Part shown: positions 16,281 to 24,821 of the stretch, piece by piece
Layout: each line of letters opens with the position of its first letter
Numbering within the stretch: position 1 is the first letter of the stretch
NCBI GenBank assembly: GCA_003576705.1
Contig: QOZS01000058.1
Coordinates: 1 to 33,589 of the forward strand
Direction: 5' to 3'
Length of the DNA stretch: 33,589 nucleotides
Source of the DNA: Desertibaculum subflavum
Lineage (GTDB): Bacteria > Pseudomonadota > Alphaproteobacteria > Ferrovibrionales > Ferrovibrionaceae
Notes under the pieces: generated by a model
Told to the model about the DNA's origin: nothing
The model's input: only the letters and a program-made list of their open reading frames with translations
The model's database searches: none
Translations under genes and position numbers: made by a program

Positions 16281-17147
16281 CTACACTTTTCCGCGCACGG
16301 CCATGAAGCGCTCGCGCACCACCGGCGGCAGACCCTGCGGATCCACCGGAATACCGAATTTCTGCATGTTGTGGCTGTGGCAGAGCTGGTGCAGCGAGAA
16401 TGCCTGCAGCATGCCGAGCCGGCGGCCCATATGGTCCTGGCACTGGTTCACCGCCTCCTTGGTGACCTTCAGCGCGAAGGACGGCTTGCGGGCGATCTTC
16501 TCGGCCATCGCCAGAACGGCCTGCGCGAGCTCCGCCCGCGGCACCACCTGGTTCACCATGCCGAGCGCCTTCGCCTCCGCCGCGCTCAGCCAGTCGGAGG
16601 TGAACAGCCATTCCTTCGCCTTGCGCACGCCGACTTCCCAGGGGTGGTTGAAGAACTCGACGCCGCAGACGCCCATCTCCAGCACCGGATCGCGGAACTC
16701 CGCATCGTCGCTCGCCACGATCAGGTCGCAGGCCCAGGCCAGCATCAACCCGCCGGCGATGCACTTGCCCTGCACCTGGGCGATGGTCGGCTTGGGCAAG
16801 TTGCGCCAGCGTTCGGTCATGCCGATGTAGATTTCCTGCTCGCGCGCCATGCGCCCCTCCGCGCCGTCGCAGTCGAAGCCGCACCAGGTGCCGACCACCG
16901 GATAGTCGCGCCAGGTCTTGCCGCCATCGCCGGTCAGGTCGTGCCCGGCGGAGAAATGCGGATCGCTGCCGGCAAGGATGATCACCTTCACCTGGTCGTC
17001 CTGCGCCGCGCGGTCGAAGGCGGCGTTCAGGTCGTAGGTCAGCTGCAGGTTCTGCGCATTGCGCTCCTTCGGCCGGTTCATGGTGATGCGCGCCACCGCG
17101 GGCAGCGGCATGTCGTAGGTGACGGTCTCGTAGCTGCGCTCGGTCAT
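16281..17147 (-). CDS. Crotonase-family protein lacking both classical catalytic glutamates
   Basis: A 288-residue enoyl-CoA hydratase/isomerase family protein. Oxyanion segments FSAGHDL (65-71) and IAGGLMLA (130-137) are clear. By alignment from memory to rat enoyl-CoA hydratase, the two catalytic glutamates are replaced by Met135 and Val155, so ordinary hydration of enoyl-CoA is doubtful; Asp153 or Glu157 could take over a different chemistry. The protein carries about 30 extra residues, partly an insert (WRDYPVVGTWCGFDCDG) around 79-95 and partly a long C-terminal tail. GGAGGAG precedes the start at 17147. It is divergent from the mandelate-racemase-like gene and 105 bases upstream of the binding-protein gene on the same strand. 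Confidence 0.88.
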   Translation of the reverse strand: MTERSYETVTYDMPLPAVARITMNRPKERNAQNLQLTYDLNAAFDRAAQDDQVKVIILAGSDPHFSAGHDLTGDGGKTWRDYPVVGTWCGFDCDGAEGRMAREQEIYIGMTERWRNLPKPTIAQVQGKCIAGGLMLAWACDLIVASDDAEFRDPVLEMGVCGVEFFNHPWEVGVRKAKEWLFTSDWLSAAEAKALGMVNQVVPRAELAQAVLAMAEKIARKPSFALKVTKEAVNQCQDHMGRRLGMLQAFSLHQLCHSHNMQKFGIPVDPQGLPPVVRERFMAVRGKV

Positions 17148-17236
17148 TGGTCATCTCCTCCGTTCTCGTTGGCCTGAGGCTAGCACCGCGCAGGCGCTAT
17201 GATCGACACGGGCCGTCGGGCTTCGGGGAGGAAGAC

Positions 17237-18412
17237 ATGCGGATCGTGGCGATCGAGGACCTGCATTGCGATGCCGGCTGGCGCGTCTGGTCGTTCCTCA
17301 AGGTGGTGACCGACCAGGGCGTGGTCGGCTGGTCGGAATACAACGAGAGCTATGGCAGCAAGGGCCTCACCGCCGTCATCCGCAAGCTCGCCGATCCGCT
17401 GATCGGCCTCGACCCGCGCCCGGTCGAGCGCATCACCGCCATGCTCTATGCCCGCACGCGGCAGGCGCCCGGCGGGTTGATCGCCCAGGCGATCGCCGCG
17501 ATCGAGAACGCGCTGGTCGACGTCAAGGCGAAGGCGCTCGGCATCTCCGTCGCCGAATTGCTCGGCGGGCCGGTGCGTGAGCGGCTCCGGCTCTACTGGT
17601 CGCATTGCGGCTCCTACCGCCTCAACCATGCCAAGGTGATGGGCACCGCCCCGCTCGGCAGCCTCGCCGACGTCAAGGCCCTCGGCGCCGAGGTGCGGGA
17701 GAAGGGCTTCGGCGCGCTCAAGACCAACATCTTCATGTTCGACGGCGACGCACCCCATATGCATCAGCCCGGCTTCACCAACGGCGAGGGCTGGCCGGAG
17801 CTGAATGTCGACCGCCGGCTGCTCCGCATCATCAGCGCCGAGCTCGCTGCCTTCCGCGACGGCGCCGGCCCGGACATGGACCTGCTGCTCGACCTGAACT
17901 TCAACTTCAAGACCGAGGGCTATCTCGAAGTGGCGCGGGCCGCTGCGCCCTTTGGCCTGATGTGGCTCGAGATCGACAGCTTCGACCCGGCCGCGCTCGC
18001 CACCATCCGCGGCCGCGCGCCGATGCCGATCGCGTCGTGCGAGAGCCTGTTCGGCCGGCGCCAGTTCCGGCCCTATCTCGATCGCCAGTCGATGGACGTC
18101 GCCATCGTCGACGTGCCGTGGAACGGCATCCTCGAGAGCATGAAGATCGCCGCCATGGCCGAGGCCTACGAGGTCAACGTCGCGCCGCACAACTTCTATG
18201 GCCACCTCTCCACCATGATGAGCGCGCATTTCTGCGCCGCCATCGCGAATTTCCGCATCATGGAGATCGATATCGACGACGTGCCCTGGAAGGACGAAGT
18301 CGTGACCCCGGCGCCGACAATCGAACGAGGCCACCTTATCCTGCCGGACCGGCCCGGCTGGGGCGTCGAAGTGGACGAGAAGGCCGTGAAGGCCCATCCG
18401 CCCAAGCTCTAA
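17237..18412 (+). CDS. Mandelate racemase / muconate lactonizing enzyme family (enolase superfamily) protein
   Basis: A 391-residue enolase-superfamily protein, probably a sugar-acid dehydratase or racemase. Mg2+ ligands fit Asp219 (LLDLNFN), Glu245 (WLEIDS) and Glu269 (SCES). Lys162 (ALKTN) lies on the second strand of the barrel. The Asp292-His318 pair (IVDVPWNG and APHNFYGHL) is the mandelate-racemase-type catalytic dyad, which separates it from the Lys-Lys dipeptide epimerase group. The start at 17237 has GGGGAGG just upstream; the longer frame to 17147 overlaps the divergent promoter region. The substrate is unknown. Confidence 0.9.
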   Translation: MRIVAIEDLHCDAGWRVWSFLKVVTDQGVVGWSEYNESYGSKGLTAVIRKLADPLIGLDPRPVERITAMLYARTRQAPGGLIAQAIAAIENALVDVKAKALGISVAELLGGPVRERLRLYWSHCGSYRLNHAKVMGTAPLGSLADVKALGAEVREKGFGALKTNIFMFDGDAPHMHQPGFTNGEGWPELNVDRRLLRIISAELAAFRDGAGPDMDLLLDLNFNFKTEGYLEVARAAAPFGLMWLEIDSFDPAALATIRGRAPMPIASCESLFGRRQFRPYLDRQSMDVAIVDVPWNGILESMKIAAMAEAYEVNVAPHNFYGHLSTMMSAHFCAAIANFRIMEIDIDDVPWKDEVVTPAPTIERGHLILPDRPGWGVEVDEKAVKAHPPKL

Positions 18413-18524
18413 GCGGCCGTTCATCTTAAGCGATACACAACTTTCTCGGTGTTAAGCAGTCGGTTTCCCCGTCGCCGGCTCGCCTACGGCGGCCGCGGGC
18501 AATGTTACTGGGAGGCTCTATAAC

Positions 18525-20696
18525 GTGTTGGCAAAATTCACGAATCTGTCCATTCGCGCGCGCATCGGCACCGGATTCGGCATCGTCCTTGCCTTGCTGG
18601 TCGCCGCCGGGGTGACGGCCGTGATCGGCTTCGCCGGCATCGGCACGACGGTCCGCGATTACCGCCACGTGGTCGATACCAGCGCCCGCCTGCAGCGCGT
18701 CGAGCGCAACGTGATCGACCTGCTGCGCAACGGCGTGGTGGTGGTCACGTCGGGCAGCGAGGAGGCCTATGAGCGCGCCCGCGCGCTGACCAAGTCGATC
18801 CAGGAAGATCTCAAGACCATCCAGACCGCCACCGCGTCGGAAGAGCATCTCAAGCTGATGCAGCAGATGCTGGAGATCAATCAGCGCTACAGCGAAGCCT
18901 TCGACAAGGTGTTCCAGCTGCGCAAGTCGCGCGAGGGCATCATGACTGCCGAGGCGGAGCCCGTCGCCGCGTCGGCATTCCGCGACATCGCAGAGGTGGT
19001 CGAGAGCGCGACCAAGGGCGAGGACTTCAAGGGCGCCAACCTTGTGCGCAAGGCGCAGGAGCAATTCCTGCTGGCTCGCACCAGCCTGATGCAGCTGCTC
19101 GCCGACAACAGCATGAAGCATGCCAAGGCGGCCGAGCAGCACGTGGCGGACTTCGTCAAGCTGGCGACCGAGGCCGGCGCCGGCCTCAAGTCGACCGACG
19201 ACCAGACCACGCTCGAACTCGCCGTGGTGATGATCGACAGCTACGCCAACACGGTGCAGAAGATCGCCAATACCAGCCAGGAGATGGACCGCGCGCTGAA
19301 CGGCACCATGGCGACGGAGGCGGCCGAGCTCGCCAACATCGCCCAGGCCCTGCTGGCGGCTCAAACGATGGAGATGGAATCGCTGACGGCCGGCGTCGAC
19401 AGCAACGTCGCCGGCAGCCGCAACCTGAATATCGGCATCAGCGTCGCCGCCGTCCTCCTCGGCGCGCTTGCCGCCTTCTACATCGCCAACGGCCTGGCGC
19501 GCCCGATCGTCGACATGACGACGGCGATGGGCCGCCTCGCCGACAAGGACTGGCAGACCGAGGTGCCGGCGCGCGACCGCCGCGACGAACTCGGCCGCAT
19601 GGCCGCCGCCGTCGAGGTGTTCAAGCAGGCCGGCATCGAGAATGAGCGTCTGCAGGCCGAGGCCGAGGCCGCCCGCCAGCAGCAGGAGGTCGAGCGCGAG
19701 GAGTCCCGCCGCCGGCAGGAAGCCCAGGCCGCCGAGGCCCAGGCCACCTTGGAGGAGCGGTTGCGCGAGACCGAGGAATCGATGCGCAAGTCGGAAGCCG
19801 AGAGCAGCGCCGCGCGCGCCGCCGCGCGCGCCGAGGCCGAGGCCAAGCGCAAATCCGAGATGCAGGCGCTGGCCGACGCGTTCGAGGCCTCGGTCAAGCA
19901 GGTGGTGCAGACCGTGGGCGGCGCCGCGGGCCAGGTGCAGTCGAGCTCCTCCGCCCTGACCGCGACCGCCGACGAGGCGAACAGCCAGGCGGCGACCGTC
20001 GCTGCCGCCTCCGAGCAGGCCACCGCCAATGTGCAGACCGTCGCCGCGGCGACCGAGGAGCTGGCCGCCTCGATCAACGAGATCGCCCGCCAGGTGGCGC
20101 AATCGGCCGAGATGGCCGAACGCGCGACCGATCGCGCCCGCGCCACCGGCGCCACCGTCGACGGCCTCGCCCAGGCGGCGAGCAAGATCGGCGAGGTGGT
20201 CAGCCTAATCACCCAGATCGCCAGCCAGACCAACCTGCTCGCGCTCAACGCGACGATCGAGGCGGCCCGCGCGGGCGAAGCCGGCAAGGGCTTCGCCGTG
20301 GTGGCCTCGGAAGTGAAGAACCTCGCCAATCAGACGGCGAAGGCGACCGACGAGATCGCCCGCCAGATCCAGGCCGTGCAGGGCGCGACCCAGGAAGCGG
20401 TGGGCGCGATCCAGGGCATCGGCAAGACCATCGAGGAGATCAACCAGATCGCCACCACCATCGCTTCGGCGGTGGAGGAGCAGACCTCGGCGACCAAGGA
20501 GATCAGCCGCAACGTGCAGGAGGCCGCCGCCGGCACTCAGGAGGTCTCGCGCAACATCACCGGCGTCACCCAATCGGCCTCCGAGACCGGCCATGCGGCG
20601 TCGCAGATGAAGAGCGCCGCCGATGAGCTGTCGCGCCAGGCCGATGTGCTCGGCGCCGAGGTGGACAGCTTCGTGGCCCGCATCCGCGCCGCCTGA
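18525..20696 (+). CDS. Methyl-accepting chemotaxis protein, first of a tandem pair
   Basis: A 723-residue transmembrane chemoreceptor. TM1 is at about 17-39, a ~260-residue helical periplasmic sensor fills 40-300 (size fits a helical bimodular, HBM-type domain), TM2 lies at about 302-324, and HAMP at about 325-378. A charged coiled-coil rich in Glu/Ala/Arg spans 375-455, and a cytoplasmic signalling domain runs from about 480 to 710. The hairpin tip includes QIASQTNLLALNATIEAARA and GKGFAVVASEVKNLA, the contact for CheA/CheW. No C-terminal pentapeptide for CheR binding is present; it ends FVARIRAA. The GTG start at 18525 has GGGAGG nine bases upstream. A paralogue of exactly the same length follows. 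Confidence 0.95.
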   Translation: MLAKFTNLSIRARIGTGFGIVLALLVAAGVTAVIGFAGIGTTVRDYRHVVDTSARLQRVERNVIDLLRNGVVVVTSGSEEAYERARALTKSIQEDLKTIQTATASEEHLKLMQQMLEINQRYSEAFDKVFQLRKSREGIMTAEAEPVAASAFRDIAEVVESATKGEDFKGANLVRKAQEQFLLARTSLMQLLADNSMKHAKAAEQHVADFVKLATEAGAGLKSTDDQTTLELAVVMIDSYANTVQKIANTSQEMDRALNGTMATEAAELANIAQALLAAQTMEMESLTAGVDSNVAGSRNLNIGISVAAVLLGALAAFYIANGLARPIVDMTTAMGRLADKDWQTEVPARDRRDELGRMAAAVEVFKQAGIENERLQAEAEAARQQQEVEREESRRRQEAQAAEAQATLEERLRETEESMRKSEAESSAARAAARAEAEAKRKSEMQALADAFEASVKQVVQTVGGAAGQVQSSSSALTATADEANSQAATVAAASEQATANVQTVAAATEELAASINEIARQVAQSAEMAERATDRARATGATVDGLAQAASKIGEVVSLITQIASQTNLLALNATIEAARAGEAGKGFAVVASEVKNLANQTAKATDEIARQIQAVQGATQEAVGAIQGIGKTIEEINQIATTIASAVEEQTSATKEISRNVQEAAAGTQEVSRNITGVTQSASETGHAASQMKSAADELSRQADVLGAEVDSFVARIRAA

Positions 20697-20921
20697 TCGG
20701 TTAATTGCGCGGTTTTGTTTAGATTCGTCTATGGTTGTGGTCGCCAGATCAAGGTCAATAAAATCAATGGATTGCACCCGCTCCGCCGGGCCTCCTGGCC
20801 GGCAGGATTAATCGGGCCACAACCATTCGGCTGATAAGCCTGATCCGTTCGAGACGCACGCGGTGGTAGCAACCGGCGAAGCCCGGGCCGCGGCAAGCGT
20901 CGGCTTCGGAGGGCGCGCACC

Positions 20922-23093
20922 TTGTTGGCACAGTTCAATAATCTTTCCATCCGCACGCGCATCGTCACCGGTTTCGCCACCATCCTGGTGCTGCTCGCCG
21001 CCGCCGGCGGCATGTCGGTATTCGGCTTCACCAGCGTGCGGACGACGGTCGGCGAGTACGAGGCGACGGTCGGCACCACCGTCCGCATCCTGGAAGTCGA
21101 GCGCAACGTGGTCGATCTGCGCCGCAACGCCGCGCTCTTCGTCGATACCGGCGATGAGGGGCCGTACGGCAAGGCGCAGCAGCTCGCCTCCAAGATGCGG
21201 CGCGATCTCGAGGCGGCAATCGAGGCCGCCACCGCCGAGGAGATGCGCGCCGAGCTCGGCAAGATGCTCGCCGCCAACAAGAAGTTCAGCGAGACCTTCG
21301 AGGATGCGGTGATGCTGCGCCGGCTGCGCGACGCCGTGGTCAACGACGAGCTCGGCCCTGACGCGACCGACATCAGCAAGATCCTGGCCGGTGTGCTGGA
21401 GCGCTCGCTGCTGGCCGAGGACTACAAGGGCGCCGCCGCCGTCGGCGTGGCGCAGGAAGCGTTCCTGACCACCAGCGTCGCCGTGATGAATTATCTGCTG
21501 CTCGGCGAGGCGAAGTTCGTCAAGGCGGTCGAGGAGCAGCTGCCGAATTTCGACCGTCAGGCCAAGACCGCCCTCGCCCAGCTCGTCTCCGAAGACGAGA
21601 AGAAGCAGGTCGAGCAGGTGATCGCCATGGGCACGAAATACGGCGAGAGCTTCAAGACGCTGGTCAGCACGACCGACGAGATGAACGGCCTGATCAACGA
21701 CACCATGGCCAAGATGGCCGCCGAGCTCGCCAGCATGAGCGAGAAGATGAAGCAGGCGGAGGCCCAGCACATGGAGGCGCTGACCGCCGGCGTCGGCTCC
21801 ACCATCATGAAAAGCCGCAATGCCAGCCTTGCCATCTCCGGCTTCGCCATCGTTCTCGGCGCGCTGGCGGCGATCTTCATCGCGACCGGCCTGGCGCGTC
21901 CGATCGTGGCGATGACGGCGGCGATGGGCCGGCTGGCCAACAAGGAATGGGAGACCGAGGTGCCGGCGCGCGACCGCAAGGACGAGGTCGGCCAGATGGC
22001 CGCTGCGGTCGAGGTATTCAAGCAGGCCGGCATCGAGAACGAGCGGCTGCAGGCGGATGCCGAGACGTCGCGGCGTCAGCAGGAAGCCGATCGCGAGGAA
22101 TCTCGCCGGCACCAGGAAGCGCAGGCCGCCGAGGCCAAGGCGACCCTGGAGCGCCGCCTGCGGGAGACCGAGGAGGCGATGCGCAAGGCCGAGGCCGAGC
22201 GCGCCGCCGAGCAGGAGCGGGTGCGGCGCGAGGCGGAGGCCAAGCGCAAGGCCGACATGAACAGCCTCGCCGATGCCTTCGAGGCATCCGTCAAGCAGGT
22301 GGTGCAGACCGTGGGCTCGGCCGCGACCGAGGTGCAGGCGAGCTCCGTCGCCATGGCTTCGACCGCCGACGAGACCAACAGCCAGGCGACCGTGGTCGCC
22401 GCCGCTTCCGAGCAGGCCACGGCGAACGTGCAGACCGTCGCCTCGGCGGCAGAGGAACTTGCCGCGTCGATCAACGAGATCGGCCGCCAGGTGGCGCAAT
22501 CGGCGACCGTCGCCGCGCAGGCGACCGAGCGTGCCCGTGCGACCGGGTCGACCGTGGACGGCCTCGCCCAGGCCGCCAACAAGATCAACGAGGTGGTCAA
22601 CCTGATCAACAACATCGCCAGCCAGACCAACCTGCTCGCACTGAACGCGACCATCGAAGCGGCCCGCGCCGGGGAAGCCGGCAAGGGCTTCGCGGTCGTC
22701 GCCAGCGAGGTCAAGGCGCTGGCCAATCAGACCGCCAAGGCAACGGAGGAAATCGCCCGCCAGATCGGCGCCGTGCAGGGCGCCACCCAGGAGGCCGTCG
22801 CGGCCATCCAGGGCATCGCGAAGACGATCGAGGAGGTGAACCAGATCGCCACCTCGATCGCCTCGGCCGTCGAGGAGCAGACCTCGGCGACCAAGGAGAT
22901 CAGCCGCAACGTGCAGGAGGCGGCCACGGGTACGCAGGAGGTCACGCGCAACATCTCCGGCGTCACCCAGGCCGCTTCCGAAACCGGCCAGGCCGCCGGC
23001 CAGATGAAGGGCGCGGCCGACGAGCTTTCCAGGCAGGCCGAGACGCTGTCGACCGAGGTCGACAGCTTCATCGCCCGCATCCGCGCCGCTTAA
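20922..23093 (+). CDS. Methyl-accepting chemotaxis protein, second of a tandem pair
   Basis: A 723-residue chemoreceptor with the same architecture as its neighbour: TM1 about 17-39, helical periplasmic sensor, TM2 near 303-325, HAMP, long Glu/Ala/Arg coiled-coil, and signalling domain with QTNLLALNATIEAARA. The cytoplasmic halves of the two are very similar by eye, whereas the periplasmic halves differ in most positions, so they probably sense different ligands. It starts with TTG at 20922, eight bases after GGAGGG. Its 225-base upstream region contains an unusually AT-rich patch (20700-20775), likely holding its own promoter. It ends with the same VDSF(I/V)ARIRAA tail and is followed by a strong hairpin. 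Confidence 0.95.
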   Translation: MLAQFNNLSIRTRIVTGFATILVLLAAAGGMSVFGFTSVRTTVGEYEATVGTTVRILEVERNVVDLRRNAALFVDTGDEGPYGKAQQLASKMRRDLEAAIEAATAEEMRAELGKMLAANKKFSETFEDAVMLRRLRDAVVNDELGPDATDISKILAGVLERSLLAEDYKGAAAVGVAQEAFLTTSVAVMNYLLLGEAKFVKAVEEQLPNFDRQAKTALAQLVSEDEKKQVEQVIAMGTKYGESFKTLVSTTDEMNGLINDTMAKMAAELASMSEKMKQAEAQHMEALTAGVGSTIMKSRNASLAISGFAIVLGALAAIFIATGLARPIVAMTAAMGRLANKEWETEVPARDRKDEVGQMAAAVEVFKQAGIENERLQADAETSRRQQEADREESRRHQEAQAAEAKATLERRLRETEEAMRKAEAERAAEQERVRREAEAKRKADMNSLADAFEASVKQVVQTVGSAATEVQASSVAMASTADETNSQATVVAAASEQATANVQTVASAAEELAASINEIGRQVAQSATVAAQATERARATGSTVDGLAQAANKINEVVNLINNIASQTNLLALNATIEAARAGEAGKGFAVVASEVKALANQTAKATEEIARQIGAVQGATQEAVAAIQGIAKTIEEVNQIATSIASAVEEQTSATKEISRNVQEAATGTQEVTRNISGVTQAASETGQAAGQMKGAADELSRQAETLSTEVDSFIARIRAA

Positions 23094-23118
23094 CCTCCCC
23101 CTCCCCACCGACCCCGCG

Positions 23119-23147
23119 ACGGCGCGCCCATCGACAGGGCGCGCCGT
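23119..23147 (+). terminator. Intrinsic terminator after the second MCP gene
   Basis: A perfect 11-bp GC-rich stem (23119-23129 with 23137-23147) has a seven-base loop and runs into TTTC. It sits 25 bases after the stop codon and separates the MCPs from the carbonic-anhydrase-like gene. Confidence 0.75.
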
Positions 23148-23195
23148 TTCGCGTGTGATGGGCGGCGACAAGCCGCCCTGGAGGAGGAGCGCCCC

Positions 23196-23783
23196 GTGCC
23201 TGTGTTCGGTCCCGACGTCAAGCTGGAAGACCCGGCCTATATCCACCCGACCGCGCATCTCTACGGCAAGGTGACGGTGCGCGAGCAGGCCTCGATCTGG
23301 ATCAACGTGGCGGCGCGGGCCGAGAACTACGACATCGTCATCGGCCCGTACACCAACATCCAGGACTTCACGATGATCCACACCGGGGCCCAGACGGGCA
23401 GCCATATCGGCGCCTGGTGCTCGATCACCCACCACTGCACCATCCATGGCTGCACGATCGGCGACAACTGCCTGATCGGCATCAACGCCACGATCATGGA
23501 CGGTGCGGTGATCGGGAAGAACTGCATCGTCGGGGAGCACAGCCTGGTGCGGCCGAACACGGTCATTCCGGACAATTCGGTGGTGGTCGGCTCCCCCGCC
23601 AAGCCGATCAAGGAGCAGAACAGCTACGTCCGCAACAAGCTGAACGCCTGGCTCTATTGGAAAAACGCATTGGCCTATGCGAAAGGCGAGTACCGCGCCT
23701 GGACTGGCCCGGACTATGCAAAGGCCGTCGCCGACCAGATCAAGGTGCTGGAGGCGGAGCTCGCCGCGCTGTCGAAGGCCTGA
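23196..23783 (+). CDS. Gamma-carbonic anhydrase-like hexapeptide-repeat protein
   Basis: A 195-residue left-handed beta-helix protein, expected to be trimeric. Hexapeptide repeats run from about 15 to 140 (IGDNCLIGINATIMDGAVIG), then a C-terminal helix. His62, His79 and His84 (MIHTG, ITHHCTIHGC) match the three zinc ligands of gamma-class carbonic anhydrases, so a metal site is likely; actual hydration activity is often weak or absent in this subgroup. The C-terminal 60 residues (NKLNAWLYWKNALAYAKGEYRAW) are longer than in the short YrdA-type proteins. It starts at GTG 23196 with GGAGGAG upstream. Only 12 bases separate it from dgcN, so it is probably cotranscribed, though no role in D-glutamate use is known to me. 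Confidence 0.88.
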   Translation: MPVFGPDVKLEDPAYIHPTAHLYGKVTVREQASIWINVAARAENYDIVIGPYTNIQDFTMIHTGAQTGSHIGAWCSITHHCTIHGCTIGDNCLIGINATIMDGAVIGKNCIVGEHSLVRPNTVIPDNSVVVGSPAKPIKEQNSYVRNKLNAWLYWKNALAYAKGEYRAWTGPDYAKAVADQIKVLEAELAALSKA

Positions 23784-23795
23784 CGGAGACCGTTG

Positions 23796-24800
23796 ATGTA
23801 CATCGCCCACCCCTACCTGCTCTTCATCGGCGACGCGCCGGACGACCTCGCCGCCAAGACGGCGCAGGGTATCGCCGACTGGCGCCCCGAATGGTGCCTC
23901 GGCCAGATGCGCCTCCCGGGCTGCAAGGCCGACCTGAAGCTGCCGGACATGACCATCGCGGATGCCGCCGCCAAGGGCGCCAAGACGCTGATCATCGGCG
24001 TCGCCAATGCCGGCGGCGTGCTGCCGGAAAGCTGGAGCCCGATGATCGTCGAGGCGATCGAGCGCGGCATGGACGTGGCGAGCGGCCTGCACAGCAAGCT
24101 CACCACTCTGCCGGAGGTGGTGAAGGCCGCCGAGAAGCACGGCCGGCTGCTGCACGACGTGCGCCACCCGACCCAGGAATTCGCCACCGGCAAGGGCAAG
24201 CGGCGCTCCGGCAAGCGCTTGCTCGCCGTCGGCACCGACTGCTCGATCGGCAAGATGTACACGACCCTCGCGCTCGAGCGGGAGATGAAGAAGCGGCGGA
24301 TGAAGGCCGATTTCCGCGCCACCGGCCAGACCGGCATCTTCATCGCCGGCTCCGGCGTGTCGATCGATGCGGTGGTCTCGGACTTCGTCTCCGGCGCTGT
24401 CGAATGGCTGTCGCCCGACAACGATGCCGATCACTGGGACCTGATCGAGGGCCAGGGCTCGCTCTTTCATGCCTCGTTCGCCGGCGTCAGCCTGGGCCTG
24501 CTGCACGGCGCGGCGCCGGACGCGCTGATCATGTGCCACGAGCCGACCCGCAAGCACATGCGCGGCCTGCCGCACTATCCGCTGCCCGACCTGAAGACCT
24601 GCATCGACACCAACCTGCAGCTGGCGCGCCTCACCAACCCGGACGTGAAGATGGCCGGCATCGCCATCAACACCTCCAAACTCTCCGACAACGAGGCGAA
24701 GAGCTACCTTGCAAAGCTGGAAAGCGAATACGGCCTGCCGACCGTTGATCCCGTCCGCACCGGCGTCGGCAAGCTGGTCGACAAGCTGCAGGCGTGGTGA
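23796..24800 (+). CDS. dgcN: D-glutamate N-acetyltransferase DgcN (DUF1611 family)
   Basis: A 334-residue DUF1611 protein. The N-terminal domain (1-135) is followed by a P-loop domain with GTDCSIGKMYTT at 146-157, then RATGQTGIFIAGSGVSIDAV and IEGQGSLFHASFAG. DUF1611 members paired with an enolase-superfamily racemase have been described as DgcN, which acetylates D-glutamate in a catabolic route found in proteobacteria. The partner is immediately downstream (21 bases), which supports the assignment. The start is ATG 23796, with GGAG eight bases upstream; TTG 23793 is an alternative. The P-loop may bind a CoA or nucleotide moiety; I infer no more. Confidence 0.85.
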   Translation: MYIAHPYLLFIGDAPDDLAAKTAQGIADWRPEWCLGQMRLPGCKADLKLPDMTIADAAAKGAKTLIIGVANAGGVLPESWSPMIVEAIERGMDVASGLHSKLTTLPEVVKAAEKHGRLLHDVRHPTQEFATGKGKRRSGKRLLAVGTDCSIGKMYTTLALEREMKKRRMKADFRATGQTGIFIAGSGVSIDAVVSDFVSGAVEWLSPDNDADHWDLIEGQGSLFHASFAGVSLGLLHGAAPDALIMCHEPTRKHMRGLPHYPLPDLKTCIDTNLQLARLTNPDVKMAGIAINTSKLSDNEAKSYLAKLESEYGLPTVDPVRTGVGKLVDKLQAW

Positions 24801-24821
24801 GCGAAGACGGGTAGCGCACCG

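Noticed and set aside
18426..20102. A 558-codon minus-strand frame opposite the first MCP
   Set aside because: A low-complexity Gly/Leu/Arg product, antisense to a well-supported chemoreceptor gene; same cause as above.
20786..20806. GC-rich imperfect hairpin between the two MCP genes as a terminator
   Set aside because: The stem needs a bulge and no T-run follows, so support is too weak to call.
20809..20837. Possible flagellar sigma-28 promoter before the second MCP (GCTGATAA with TAAT upstream)
   Set aside because: The -10-like box matches 7 of 8 bases, but the spacer to the -35-like TAAT is 17 rather than about 15 bases and that box is not TAAA.
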